From Clostridiales bacterium (GTDB lineage Bacteria > Bacillota > Clostridia > Peptostreptococcales > Anaerovoracaceae): a stretch of 64,000 nucleotides of DNA. The stretch is from positions 248,001 through 312,000 of the forward strand of contig CP042469.1 of the NCBI GenBank assembly GCA_015243575.1. The letters run 5' to 3'. This document shows positions 18,069 to 27,543 of the stretch, in pieces (the first letter of the stretch is position 1; every line of letters begins with the position of its first letter). The notes under the pieces are model-generated. The model ran no database searches, was not told the DNA's origin, and saw only the letters and a list, made by a program, of their open reading frames with translations. Both the position numbers and the translations under genes were made by a program.

Positions 18069-18095
18069 TTGACTAACCTACTAAGTTGATATAAT
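18069..18095 (+). promoter_or_regulatory. Possible promoter of the hybrid kinase gene
   Basis: TTGACT (18069-18074) and consensus TATAAT (18090-18095) are separated by only 15 bp. The transcript would begin at the foot of the stem-loop at 18105. Confidence 0.4.
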
Positions 18096-18104
18096 TTGTA
18101 TATT

Positions 18105-18145
18105 AAACGACAAGAATAGTGACGATTCGTCACTATTCGTCGTTT
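18105..18145 (+). other. Long 5'-leader stem-loop before the hybrid kinase gene
   Basis: Arms 18105-18125 and 18127-18145 pair over 19 bp with a 2-nt AA bulge; the sequence AATAGTGACGA-T-TCGTCACTATT is its perfect core. No T-tract follows. It may stabilise or regulate the kinase mRNA, or end transcription from the arylsulfotransferase gene weakly. Confidence 0.5.
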
Positions 18146-18169
18146 GGATCATAATCCGGGAGAATACAA

Positions 18170-20758
18170 ATGAAAAAAGGATTGAAATACCGTGCATTCT
18201 TTACCGTACTGCTGATCGTTTTTGCTCTAATAATGATCGAATCCACTCCTATCACTGATGCGGATGCCTTTTTAAAGTATAAAGATGGAATGATCCTGGG
18301 GAGTCTGGCTATCATGGGTGCGTACTTTCTCGTTTATTATTTCATTTACAAAGAAGATAAGAGAAGCTTAAGCTACTCCCTGATGTGTCTGATTATGATT
18401 GTGCGGACCGTGCTATACAGTGATGATCTCATTTCCAGACTGTTTCCGGAAATTCATCCCGATTTGCTGATTTGGATCACCCATCTGACAATTTTTTGGT
18501 TCCCGGCGGCATTGTTTTTTCTGATCCAGAATGCTGACGTTGCAGAAACAAAACTGCGCTTCGGCAGATTGATCTACGTATATGCCGTTGGTATTTCAAT
18601 CGTCACAGCGTTTATTCCCGTATCGTTCTATACAAGATGGACCGTTTTTTATGAACTTGTGGGAAATCTGATGATCCTAATCGCGGTGGGCATTATTTTC
18701 AAGGCCCGCTGCAGGAGCGTTGAAGGTGCGGAAATTATACTGACGGGAAGTGTGATCGTATTCATTTCGGGTATCCGGGACATGCTGTACCATGCGAATC
18801 TGATCCGCTCCACTTATGGAGAGATTACTCCCATCGGGCTTGCTGTCTTTATGTTCCTAATCTCTTTTCTGATGGCAGATCGTTTTGTAAAAACCTACCG
18901 AAAGGTTCATACCCTTTCGGATGAACTAACGGATAAGCTGAAAAAGGAGCAGATCCTGACAGAAAAGCTCTCTGCGCTGGACCATATAAAGGATGAGTTT
19001 CTTGCCAATGTATCCTATGAGCTGCGGACACCCCTGGGAGGAATCATCAACATCATACAATCTGTTATGGGAGGCATAGGAGGAAATTTAACGGAAGGAC
19101 AGAGGCAGAATCTTGATGTGACCATGAATTTGGCCAGAAATCTGCAAGGCATGATTAATGATCTTCAGGATGTATCCAATATTCGTTATGGCGGTGCCAA
19201 GCTGAATGCGGTTCCGATTGACTTGAAAAGAATGATTGACAGTCAGCTGATTTTGTTTCGTTATATGTATAAGAATGAAGGCCTTCCTGTTTTCAATGAG
19301 ATTTCGGCGGATCATCCTCTGGTTTTAGCAGACGAAGAGCGGATGAGACAAATCGTGAATAAGCTGATCGGGCATTTCCTGAAGTATGCCACGAAAGGAA
19401 AGATTCGAATTGCTGCTAACTGGGATAGGAAGAGAACGAGAGTTACACTAGAAAATACCGAGGTGGTCGTAAACACGGAACTGCTCCATAGTATTTTTGA
19501 CGGTGCCGATGTTCGGCGTGGTACTTCTCCTCGTAAACAAGATTGCTCAGAACTTGAAATGAATCTAATCAAACACCTGATAGAACTGCATGGAGGTAGA
19601 ATTTGGATTACTTCAAATGTTGAGGTTGGTACACGCATCTGTTTTACCCTTCCGGTATCAACTGAAACAAAGGCGGCAAAGAGTAAAAACTATGCGGGTA
19701 AGCAAAACGACCTCATCTGCCAGGAGGAAGCATCTTATGATGAGCCGTGTCATTTTAATATCCTTGCAGTAGACGATGATTCAGCGAATCTCCAAGTCCT
19801 GAGAAACATCCTTAAGCTATCAGGGTATGAAGTCAAGAGTGTGGAAAACGGCATGAAAGCATTGGAACACCTGGAACGGCAGGCGGATCTCGATCTGGTC
19901 ATCCTGGATATTATGATGCCGGAAATGTCTGGATTCAAGGTACTGGAAAAGATTCGTGAAAAATACAATATGGCAGAGCTTCCGGTTTTAATGCTCACAG
20001 CAAAAACCGAAAAAGAGTATATTTCTTTATGCTTTCAGATGGGGGCAAATGATTTCCTTTCAAAGCCCTTTGAATCGCAAGAACTATCGGCGCGGGCAAG
20101 GAGCTTGATAAAACTAAAGAAAACGGCAAATCAGCTTGTTTCCGCAGAAATGTCATTTTTGCAAGCACAGATCAAACCCCATTTTATTCATAATTCACTT
20201 GCTACCATAGCCTCAATTTGTACCAATGATCCGGAGAGGGCAAGAGAACTGATTCTGGATTTGTCAGATTACCTGAGGGGTTCGTTTGACTTGAGAAGTA
20301 ACCATGGGTTAACCGTCCTCTCCAAAGAATTTGAGCTCGTTCAGGCCTATTTGTCAATCGAGCAGGCGCGATTTGGGAATCGGCTTAAGATCTTCTACCA
20401 TTTAACGGATCATATGGATCATCCGGTGCCCTTACTCACCATTCAGCCCCTTGTTGAGAATGCGGTACACCATGGAGTGATGTGCAAGGCGGAGGGCGGT
20501 GAAATTCGTATATCGGTAGAACGGATTGACAGCATGATTAGAATAGAGGTAAGAGATAACGGCATTGGGATGTCCGCAGCTGAAATAGGAAATATATTCA
20601 AGCTGGATAATGGCAAAAGGGGAGTTGGCATTGCAAATATCAATCGCAGGCTCACCGCTTTATATGGTGAGGGGCTTTCTATTGAGAGTGAACTGCAGCG
20701 CGGAACAAGAGTATTCTTTTCTATTCCGGCTCAACAGGATAAGGAACAAGGAGATTAA
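18170..20758 (+). CDS. Hybrid sensor: 7TM - degenerate HisKA/HATPase - REC - LytS-type kinase
   Basis: 862 residues. Residues 1-245 hold seven or eight hydrophobic helices of the 7TMR-DISM type; a short coiled coil follows. A first kinase module (about 270-510) has the HisKA motif DEFLANVSYELRTP, where phospho-acceptor His is Tyr283. The N-box reads KLIGHFLKYA and the G1 glycine motif is missing, so it is probably a pseudokinase. A receiver domain (about 530-645) keeps its acidic pair and D580 (ILDIMMPE). The C-terminal module (about 650-862) is a LytS/HisK type kinase with QAQIKPHFIHNSL (H671), LVENAVHHGV and DNGIGM, all intact. The TTG-rich leader and a strong stem-loop precede it. It forms an operon with the REC-BTAD regulator 8 bp downstream. 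Autophosphorylation at H671 is the likely output; the Tyr283 module may act as a scaffold or allosteric sensor. Confidence 0.88.
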   Translation: MKKGLKYRAFFTVLLIVFALIMIESTPITDADAFLKYKDGMILGSLAIMGAYFLVYYFIYKEDKRSLSYSLMCLIMIVRTVLYSDDLISRLFPEIHPDLLIWITHLTIFWFPAALFFLIQNADVAETKLRFGRLIYVYAVGISIVTAFIPVSFYTRWTVFYELVGNLMILIAVGIIFKARCRSVEGAEIILTGSVIVFISGIRDMLYHANLIRSTYGEITPIGLAVFMFLISFLMADRFVKTYRKVHTLSDELTDKLKKEQILTEKLSALDHIKDEFLANVSYELRTPLGGIINIIQSVMGGIGGNLTEGQRQNLDVTMNLARNLQGMINDLQDVSNIRYGGAKLNAVPIDLKRMIDSQLILFRYMYKNEGLPVFNEISADHPLVLADEERMRQIVNKLIGHFLKYATKGKIRIAANWDRKRTRVTLENTEVVVNTELLHSIFDGADVRRGTSPRKQDCSELEMNLIKHLIELHGGRIWITSNVEVGTRICFTLPVSTETKAAKSKNYAGKQNDLICQEEASYDEPCHFNILAVDDDSANLQVLRNILKLSGYEVKSVENGMKALEHLERQADLDLVILDIMMPEMSGFKVLEKIREKYNMAELPVLMLTAKTEKEYISLCFQMGANDFLSKPFESQELSARARSLIKLKKTANQLVSAEMSFLQAQIKPHFIHNSLATIASICTNDPERARELILDLSDYLRGSFDLRSNHGLTVLSKEFELVQAYLSIEQARFGNRLKIFYHLTDHMDHPVPLLTIQPLVENAVHHGVMCKAEGGEIRISVERIDSMIRIEVRDNGIGMSAAEIGNIFKLDNGKRGVGIANINRRLTALYGEGLSIESELQRGTRVFFSIPAQQDKEQGD

Positions 20759-20766
20759 TAGAAAAC

Positions 20767-21771
20767 ATGAATTTATTGATCGTTGAAGATGAGCCCGAAA
20801 TGATTGCGGCAATAAAGATTATGATCGAAAGTTATAACAAGGAGATTCAGATCATAACCTGCGGCTGCCCTTCGGAAGCAATTAAGGTTTTTGATGAACA
20901 GGCAGTCGATGCTGCTCTTTTAGATATTCGCTTACCCGAAATGTCAGGGTTTGATCTTGCTGACTACTTTTCAATGAGGAAACCCGGCCTCAGTCTTGTT
21001 TTTATCACTGCATACAATAGCTATGCACAGGAGGCATTTGACGCCAATGCAGTGGATTATGTGTTGAAGCCGATTCGCAAGGAACGCCTTTACCGGGCAT
21101 TGGATAAGATCTCCGTAGAACTGGAAGAACGAAAGAGCAGGATCATAAAGGCTCGTCCGCAAGTACAAATCAATGTCCTGGGAAAAATTATCGTTTCCTC
21201 CGGAGATTTCATATTAAAATGGAAGAGGAAAAAATCCATGGAGGTTTTTGCCTATCTCCTGCATCAGGAGCCGGCACCAGTACATAAAGATATTCTCTGT
21301 GAATTGATGTGGCCGGATTGTGAACCAAAGAAAGCATCTCATTATCTGCAGACGATTATCTATCAGCTTCGTAAGAGTATCGCGGAAGTAGCCGATAACA
21401 GAATCGTCATTGAATATGCGGATCATTGCTATCGATTGAAACTGGATTGTGTCAGCTATGATGTTAAAACATTTCATTGCGCTTACCGCAATGCTTTTGC
21501 TCAGAGGAATCCTGAAATAGGAGACTTGGTGGAGGCCGAGCAGATTTATACCGGTCCATATTATGGAGAGGAATGCTGGGTGTGGGCCTTGGGCAAACAG
21601 CAGAGTCTCTCCATCAAATATCAGAGAGTGCTGGAACAGATTATAGAATATAAAATGCGAAGTGGAATTATTGACGAGACCTTATTTTATATCGAGAAAT
21701 GGTTTGCAGGTGGGTTTTACGGAAGACAGGGGCAGTACAGTGCTTGGATCAAAGAATTTACTGGAAGGTAA
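20767..21771 (+). CDS. Response regulator: REC - winged helix - BTAD (SARP-like)
   Basis: 334 residues. The receiver domain (1-120) has E8-D9-E10 and the phospho-acceptor in LLDIRLPEMSG, with the KPI lysine at its end. A winged-helix DNA-binding domain (about 135-220) contains FAYLLHQEPAPVHKDILCELMWP, similar to Trans_reg_C/SARP proteins. A C-terminal BTAD-like helical repeat region runs to the end. This replaces the LytTR domain usually paired with LytS-type kinases. AAGGAGATTAATAGAAAAC is a long-spaced ribosome site. Its partner is clearly the hybrid kinase upstream. Targets are unknown; the chemoreceptor downstream follows a terminator and may be a separate unit. Confidence 0.88.
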   Translation: MNLLIVEDEPEMIAAIKIMIESYNKEIQIITCGCPSEAIKVFDEQAVDAALLDIRLPEMSGFDLADYFSMRKPGLSLVFITAYNSYAQEAFDANAVDYVLKPIRKERLYRALDKISVELEERKSRIIKARPQVQINVLGKIIVSSGDFILKWKRKKSMEVFAYLLHQEPAPVHKDILCELMWPDCEPKKASHYLQTIIYQLRKSIAEVADNRIVIEYADHCYRLKLDCVSYDVKTFHCAYRNAFAQRNPEIGDLVEAEQIYTGPYYGEECWVWALGKQQSLSIKYQRVLEQIIEYKMRSGIIDETLFYIEKWFAGGFYGRQGQYSAWIKEFTGR

Positions 21772-21806
21772 GGATGAAATACGGCCAGAGGAATTGTTTC
21801 AAGAAA

Positions 21807-21839
21807 AGAGTGTGTTTTTTTGCACACTCTATTTTTTTT
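21807..21839 (+). terminator. Terminator after the hybrid kinase/regulator operon
   Basis: An 8-bp stem (AGAGTGTG/CACACTCT, 21807-21814 with 21823-21830) is followed by ATTTTTTTT. Confidence 0.85.
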
Positions 21840-22038
21840 GTCGAAATAACCCGATTTTGTGAGAAATTTGTGAGAACGGTAGCCTAAACTCTAGTTGGAG
21901 TACGAAAGGAAAAAATTATCTGTATTGCCTTGATATGCTTACTCCGCCTGATAACCTCAGTTTATAAATAGCATGCACGGTTTACTGAGCGCGAATCGTG
22001 CCAACAAAAATAAGTCGTTGCAAGGAGGTAAACATGAC

Positions 22039-24981
22039 ATGAAGTGGTATCTTAATTTAAAAATCAGCAGCAAGTTGATCCTAAGCTTTCTGGTTGTTGC
22101 ACTAATCAGCGGGTCTATGGGAATCTACGCGATTTTCAATCTGAAAGAGCTTGATGAGTCAGACCAGGAGCTTTATCAAAACACTACTGTTCCACTATCG
22201 GTTATCGGTGGCATTTCTACCGAGTTTCAGAGAACCAGAGCAATTGCCCGTGATATGATCCTGGCCGAAGATTCTGAAGATATTCAAGCCAGCATTGCGC
22301 AAATCAAAGAAATACGTACTAAGGTAGATCAGATGACAATGGAGTTTGAAGCAAGTATAAACTCTCCGGAAATCATAAGCGCATTTAATCAATATAAGTT
22401 GACCAGAGTTAAATTCAAAATTGGTCTGGATGAAATTGTTAAGCTGGCTGAGCAAAATAGGGATGAAGAAGCAATCGAAATGATGAGCGCAACGGGTAAA
22501 TCAGGAATAGCCTCGAAAGCATATCAGGAGGCAATTGACCAGATTGTAGCTTTGCAGATTACCGCAGCTGGAGAAAAAGCTGCGTTGAATGAGCAACAGG
22601 CTGACAAGGCGATCTTCGTTATGTCTGCAGTCATCGGCCTGGTCGCTTTACTGTCCATACTAATCGGTTTGCTGATTTCAAGTATTATTACAAGACCTCT
22701 CAGAAGGACTGTTCATATGATCGAGGAGATGAGTTTGGGCCACTTCAGTGAAAGGCTGAACATTCAAACAAAGGATGAAATCGGTCAGATGGCTGGTTCC
22801 ATGGATTCCTTTGCTGATGAAATTCAAACAAAGGTCATCGGCGTAATGAACATGATTTCAGCCGGAGACATATCAGTTACAATCGAACCTAAGGATGAAC
22901 AGGATGAGATCACTCCGGCCTTGAAAAAAACCGTCGAGACAATCAGAGAACTGAATACCGAGGTTCAGAAGTTGATTCATGCAGCAACGGACGGGAAGCT
23001 GGATATCAGAGGTGACTCATCAAGATATTCCGGTGCGTGGATGGATATGATTACGGGCATCAACGGGTTGATCGATGCCTTCGTTGCACCCATCAATCTG
23101 ACAGCTGAATATGTTGAGCGGATTAGTAAAGGAGATATCCCGCCGGTTATAACAGAGGAGTATCTGGGGGATTTTAATGAGATCAAAAATAATATCAATA
23201 ATTGTATAATAACGATGAGCGATCTTCTTGGAAAAACGATGGTTTTAACCCTGGCTATAAAAGAAGGGAAACTTGATATTCGTGCCGATGACTCGGAATT
23301 TAATGGTGATTGGGGTTCTATGGTCAGGGGTATGAATGATTTAATTGATGCCTTTGTTGCCCCGATCAACGTCACCGCTGAATATGTGGAAAGGATCAGC
23401 AAGGGTGATATTCCTCCTAAAATTTCAGACGCCTATTATGGTGACTTCAACGAAACAAAAAACAATATCAATCAATGCATTGACTCTATGAACGGTTTGC
23501 TTTCGGAGACGGGGAAACTCATAACGGCAGCAGAGGAAGGACGACTTGATGTACGTTCTGAATCAACTGATTTTGAAGGTGATTGGAAAACCCTCATTGA
23601 TGGTGTTAACAGTTTAGCAGATGCTTACGTAAAGCCGATCAATATTACATCGGAATATATTGATCGTATCAGTAAGGGGGAAATACCGGATCGAATCGAT
23701 GAGCAGTACCGTGGAGATTTCAATGTGATCATCGCCAATTTGAATCGCTGTATCGACATTATGAATGGTCTGCTGAGGGAAACAAATACCCTTATGGGTG
23801 AGGCAAAGCAAGGAATCCTGAACAGCAGGGCAAACCTAGATGGCTTTTCAGGGAGCTGGGCGGAGCTTCTGGATGGTGTAAATCAGCTTGTTGAAGCTGT
23901 AGCCCAACCGATTTCTGAAGTAACCACTGTGATGAACCGTATTGCACAGGGTGATTTGCAGGTTTCTGTAAGGGGGAACTATCAGGGAGAATTTGGCGTC
24001 TTATCCAGTGCAGTGAACAATACTGTCAGCGACCTCAACACAGTAATCGGTCAAATCTCTGAAACCATAGGTGAGATATCAGAGGGCAACCTTGCTGTCA
24101 GCAATATCAAAGGCTTTAAAGGGGATTTTGTCAGTATTTCAGACTCTTTGAACAGAATCCTTGATTCTCTGAATTCGGTATTAGGTGATATTAATACTGC
24201 TTCGGATCAGGTTTCGGCAGGATCCAAACAGGTTTCTGGGGGAAGTCAGGCATTATCACAGGGTGCATCGGAACAGGCGAGTGCAGTGCAGGAACTCACC
24301 GCTTATGTCGGAGAAGTCGCTTCCAAGACAAAGGAAAATGCTGTCAGTGCAGGAGAAGCCAATGACTTAACGCACACCGTTAAGGGAAATGCAGAACGAG
24401 GGAATAAGCTTATGGCAGAGATGCTGCTGGCGATGAAAGAAATCAACGATGCTTCCGGGAATATTTCAAAGATTATCAAGGTAATCGATGATATCGCATT
24501 CCAGACAAATATTCTTGCGCTGAATGCAGCGGTGGAAGCTGCCAGGGCCGGCCAGCACGGAAAGGGTTTTGCTGTAGTAGCAGAGGAGGTCAGAACCCTC
24601 GCAGCCCGAAGTGCGGAAGCGGCCAGAAATACAACGGAATTGATTCAAGGTTCGATTGAGAAGGCTGCCGTCGGAACGGATATTGCGGGAAACACCGCAG
24701 AGGCACTGAATGAGATCAACGCGGGAATCACAAAGATTGTCGATATCATCGGCAATATCGCAAATTCTTCTTCGGAACAAGCCATGGGTATTTCTCAGAT
24801 CAATACAAGCTTGAATCAGGTGTCAAAGGTGGTTCAGACCAATGCTGCCACAGCAGAGCAGAGCGCTGCATCAAGTCAGGAACTGTCGGGCCAGTCAGAG
24901 ATGCTGAAAGAAATGGTAGCAAAGTTCCAGCTAAAAACAGAATCCCAAATCAGCACAGATTGGAACGGAGAGCTCTGTTAG
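22039..24981 (+). CDS. Methyl-accepting chemotaxis protein with four poly-HAMP-like repeats
   Basis: 980 residues from ATG 22039, behind AAGGAGG. An upstream ATG at 21973 lacks a ribosome site. TM1 lies near residues 10-32, a four-helix-bundle sensor follows, and TM2 is near 191-213. A HAMP domain comes next. Residues 312-675 are four tandem 91-residue units (22972, 23245, 23518, 23791, each 273 bp) carrying PINxTxEYxxRISKGxIP and GDFNxIKNNINxCI motifs, probably linked HAMP pairs. The last 280 residues are the MCP signalling coiled coil with tip [13 protein letters not shown] near residue 831. It should form arrays with CheA/CheW and relay a signal to motility or another output. It is in one operon with the 5TM-PAS gene 10 bp downstream. 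The ligand is unknown. Confidence 0.93.
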   Translation: MKWYLNLKISSKLILSFLVVALISGSMGIYAIFNLKELDESDQELYQNTTVPLSVIGGISTEFQRTRAIARDMILAEDSEDIQASIAQIKEIRTKVDQMTMEFEASINSPEIISAFNQYKLTRVKFKIGLDEIVKLAEQNRDEEAIEMMSATGKSGIASKAYQEAIDQIVALQITAAGEKAALNEQQADKAIFVMSAVIGLVALLSILIGLLISSIITRPLRRTVHMIEEMSLGHFSERLNIQTKDEIGQMAGSMDSFADEIQTKVIGVMNMISAGDISVTIEPKDEQDEITPALKKTVETIRELNTEVQKLIHAATDGKLDIRGDSSRYSGAWMDMITGINGLIDAFVAPINLTAEYVERISKGDIPPVITEEYLGDFNEIKNNINNCIITMSDLLGKTMVLTLAIKEGKLDIRADDSEFNGDWGSMVRGMNDLIDAFVAPINVTAEYVERISKGDIPPKISDAYYGDFNETKNNINQCIDSMNGLLSETGKLITAAEEGRLDVRSESTDFEGDWKTLIDGVNSLADAYVKPINITSEYIDRISKGEIPDRIDEQYRGDFNVIIANLNRCIDIMNGLLRETNTLMGEAKQGILNSRANLDGFSGSWAELLDGVNQLVEAVAQPISEVTTVMNRIAQGDLQVSVRGNYQGEFGVLSSAVNNTVSDLNTVIGQISETIGEISEGNLAVSNIKGFKGDFVSISDSLNRILDSLNSVLGDINTASDQVSAGSKQVSGGSQALSQGASEQASAVQELTAYVGEVASKTKENAVSAGEANDLTHTVKGNAERGNKLMAEMLLAMKEINDASGNISKIIKVIDDIAFQTNILALNAAVEAARAGQHGKGFAVVAEEVRTLAARSAEAARNTTELIQGSIEKAAVGTDIAGNTAEALNEINAGITKIVDIIGNIANSSSEQAMGISQINTSLNQVSKVVQTNAATAEQSAASSQELSGQSEMLKEMVAKFQLKTESQISTDWNGELC
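22972..24063 (+). repeat. Four exact-period 273-bp coding repeats in the chemoreceptor
   Basis: Units start at 22972, 23245, 23518 and 23791. The period is exactly 273 bp each time although the copies have diverged, most strongly in the fourth. The protein units share EGKLDIR, [19 protein letters not shown] and GDFNE. Units one and two are the most alike. Confidence 0.85.
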
Positions 24982-24991
24982 GAGGGAGAGA

Positions 24992-26473
24992 ATGGATCAA
25001 TCAGTCTTTATCGCACTGGTGAATAATGCAGCATTGCTGCTTGCCTTAGCGGTAGTGTATGAATTAACGTATCTGTTTCCTGCTAAAAGCTGCAGATCGC
25101 GGCAGTTGATCAGCGGAATCCTGATCTCAATGATCTGCATCTTGATTATGAAGATTCCGTTAGAGCTTCATCCGGGTTTGATGATCGATACCCGTTCCAT
25201 TCTGATTAGTACCTCTGGATTGATTTTCGGACCGATTCCGACCGTAATAACCGTAATTTCCGCAATGGCTTTTAGGGTGTACAGCGGGGGGATCGGAGCG
25301 CTTCCTGGATTAGGAATTATCCTAACCAGCGCATTGATCGGGTCGGCCTGGAGGCTGATCTTGTATCCGAGATCGAAAAAATGGAGTTGGCTGAATGTGT
25401 ATATTATGAGTTTAACGGTACATAGCGCCATGCTGATCTGTATGTTTTTGCTGCCCTATCCCGAAAGTGTTTCGGTATTGAGAGACATTGGAATTCCTGT
25501 TCTTTTAATTTATCCTGTCGTCTCGATTCTTTTGTGCCTCCTTCTGCTTCGTCAGCAGGAGATAAGGGAATATCAGCTGCAGCTCAGACAATCAGAAGAA
25601 CGGTTTCAAACGCTCTTTGACCACGCTCCGCTTGGATATCAATCTCTCGACGAGAATGGCTGCTTTCTCAATGTCAATCAGCAGTGGCTTGACACCTTGG
25701 GGTATACCAGTGAAGAGGTTCTCGGCAGGTGGTTTGGAGATTTTCTCATGCTGGAATCCAGGAAGCTCTTTCAAAGACAATTCCCTGTGTTTAAAGCAAG
25801 AGGATATGCCAGAAGTGAATTGATACTGATCCATAAAAGCGGTAAACCGATCCATATTGCCTTTGAAGGAAGGATCGGGTACGATATGGATGGTGCATTA
25901 AAACAAATTCATTGTGTTCTTCAGGACATCACTGAACTAAAAATGAAGGAAGAGGCACTTACGAATTCCGAACTTAAATACCATCGTCTTTTTGAATCCA
26001 TGAAGGAAGGGATCTTGATGATAGAAGCGGACTCAGGCATTATTACTGAGATCAATCCGTATTTGCTACAGCTCTCTGGATATTCGGAAGATTTCTTTGT
26101 AGGCAAAAGAATCTGGAATCTAGGTCTCTTTCATGAAATCGCCGAAAGCAGCATTGAAATCATTACGCTGAAGGATGGTGAGAGCCTCAAATTCGAGGAT
26201 TCAGGCTTTTTCTCTATACACGGTGCTTATCGAAATACAGAAATTGCGGTAAGTGCTTGTCACGTAAAGGAGCTGAAAATGCTGCAGATGAATGTCAGAG
26301 ATATTACCGAAAGAAAACGTATAGAGAATGCGCTGCTTGAAAGCGAGATCAAGTACAGCAGCTACATACAAAATGCGTTGCTTGAAAGTGAGATCAAGTA
26401 CAGCAGCCACATAGAAAATGCACCTGGCGGCATCACCATCACACCGTCTGCTCCATTTCCTTGCTGTATTTGA
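24992..26473 (+). CDS. 5TM sensor with two PAS domains, C-terminally truncated
   Basis: 493 residues, starting after AGGAGGGAGAGA, 10 bp behind the chemoreceptor. Residues 1-190 are a 5TM receptor of the LytS-YhcK type (GLIFGPIPTVITVISAMAFRVYSGG). Two PAS domains follow (about 200-315 and 325-440; ERFQTLFDHAPLGYQSLDENG and KYHRLFESMKEGILM). Then comes a twice-repeated 15-residue unit NALLESEIKYSSxI and the first residues of a third PAS domain (ENAPGGI), after which the frame ends within 12 residues. The usual GGDEF, EAL or histidine-kinase output is absent. It looks like the stump of a longer sensor cut off by a deletion, although it could still work as an input partner of the chemoreceptor. 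Confidence 0.8.
   Translation: MDQSVFIALVNNAALLLALAVVYELTYLFPAKSCRSRQLISGILISMICILIMKIPLELHPGLMIDTRSILISTSGLIFGPIPTVITVISAMAFRVYSGGIGALPGLGIILTSALIGSAWRLILYPRSKKWSWLNVYIMSLTVHSAMLICMFLLPYPESVSVLRDIGIPVLLIYPVVSILLCLLLLRQQEIREYQLQLRQSEERFQTLFDHAPLGYQSLDENGCFLNVNQQWLDTLGYTSEEVLGRWFGDFLMLESRKLFQRQFPVFKARGYARSELILIHKSGKPIHIAFEGRIGYDMDGALKQIHCVLQDITELKMKEEALTNSELKYHRLFESMKEGILMIEADSGIITEINPYLLQLSGYSEDFFVGKRIWNLGLFHEIAESSIEIITLKDGESLKFEDSGFFSIHGAYRNTEIAVSACHVKELKMLQMNVRDITERKRIENALLESEIKYSSYIQNALLESEIKYSSHIENAPGGITITPSAPFPCCI
26327..26416 (+). repeat. Two tandem 45-bp repeats at the broken end of the PAS sensor
   Basis: Copies at 26327-26371 and 26372-26416 differ at only a few bases, and a third copy breaks off after AATGC. 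They encode the linker that joins PAS domains, so they may mark the recombination point at which the 3' part of the gene was lost. Confidence 0.8.
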
Positions 26474-26489
26474 TTAAATAGCAAGGAAA
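26456..26489 (+). terminator. Terminator overlapping the stop of the truncated sensor
   Basis: Arms TTTCCTTGCT..ATTT and AAAT..AGCAAGGAAA pair over 14 bp with a 2-nt bulge and are followed by TTTATCTGTTTT. The TGA stop lies in the loop. Confidence 0.65.
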
Positions 26490-26535
26490 TTTATCTGTTT
26501 TGCTGCTGCAGGATCTTTTTGAATTGCAGCAAGTT

Positions 26536-27333
26536 TTAGGGAATTTTATGCTCGCAGGGTACGTTGACGTTGCACTTTGCACAGCCGTAGCGCGGTGCAT
26601 ATTCTGCGAGGATCTGATCCAGATAATCTGAGCAGATTTGATTATTCTTTCCCTCTGACGTAAAGGCATCAGCCGGACATCGCTTGATGCAGGCCCCACA
26701 TTTTCCTTGAGTCAGGTAGAGGCAATAATCATAATATCCTTTATATTTCCTGGGCGTCGGAGGAAGCGCAAGGGTGGTTATTACGCTGCCAAACCTCCCG
26801 GCGGTTCCTTTCTCCGTAATCAAGCCTCGGTGGAGTCCGAAGGTGCCGAGTCCGGAAACAAAGGCCGTGTGGCGTTCGGACCAGTTGGGGACTCTGTTTT
26901 TCACGGAAAAGCGAGGATCTATTCCAGGCGCTGTTACAGCATAGCCCATTTCTTCCATCAGACCAACCAGAAAGTGTCTGATTTCATTGTTGAGTTTCTC
27001 ACCCTCAATTCTCGCAGAAATCCATTCCTGAGAGGGAGGGCCGGGTTTCCTATTCGTATCGCGCAGTTCCTTCGTAAAGGGAAGAAAATAGGAAATGACG
27101 GACTTTGCTCCGGGAAGCCATGCGAAGGGAGGCAGAAAATCGGGACCTACGATCTCCGGCTTGACAAACGTATCGTAATAGGGATCATCTGCAGAAGAAA
27201 CCCCAAGAAGGGGATCATCATACATTTTCATTTTGTTGTGTGCTTCAAGAAAATTAAGGGGATTCTCTCTGATAAAGGATGCAAGCTGTTCTTGAATTTG
27301 GTCCAGCTCCTCTCGGTTTGATGTCACTGTCAT
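26536..27333 (-). CDS. 4Fe-4S protein related to epoxyqueuosine reductase
   Basis: 265 residues read on the minus strand, starting behind AAAGGAGCTTAAGAAT. The middle (about 105-190) has the QueG-like fold signature: IDPRFSVKNRVPNWSERHTAFVSGLGTFGLHRGLIT and GSVITTLALP. The C-terminus has GKCGACIKRCPADAF (about residue 213) and CAKCNVNVPCEH, enough cysteines for one or two 4Fe-4S clusters. The family is annotated as ferredoxin-like or QueG-like oxidoreductase in anaerobes; a role in queuosine synthesis itself is unlikely without the full QueG motif set. The dense plus-strand frame on the other side is a shadow. It is convergent with the truncated sensor. Confidence 0.8.
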   Translation of the reverse strand: MTVTSNREELDQIQEQLASFIRENPLNFLEAHNKMKMYDDPLLGVSSADDPYYDTFVKPEIVGPDFLPPFAWLPGAKSVISYFLPFTKELRDTNRKPGPPSQEWISARIEGEKLNNEIRHFLVGLMEEMGYAVTAPGIDPRFSVKNRVPNWSERHTAFVSGLGTFGLHRGLITEKGTAGRFGSVITTLALPPTPRKYKGYYDYCLYLTQGKCGACIKRCPADAFTSEGKNNQICSDYLDQILAEYAPRYGCAKCNVNVPCEHKIP

Positions 27334-27543
27334 ATTCTTAAGCTCCTTTCTGTTTATTAACGGCTGCTAGTACAGTTTATTCGTCCAAGTCCTTTTCATA
27401 CTCAGTTGTATGTTTGATCTGGAAATAGTATATGTGAATTATTTTTTCATGTAAAGAAATATATAAGAACTTCTTCAGGCTGCAGTATTGAACTGGCATG
27501 GGACACATATTTAAAGAATGCGTATTCGAACCAGAAGCGAACC

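Noticed and set aside
21862-22039. c-di-GMP riboswitch before the chemoreceptor
   Set aside because: The leader lacks the conserved GEMM motifs; the same check failed for the region at 56341-56864.
26707-27321. 204-codon plus-strand frame opposite the Fe-S protein gene
   Set aside because: It lies wholly antisense to a well-supported QueG-like gene, has no ribosome site and no domain pattern.
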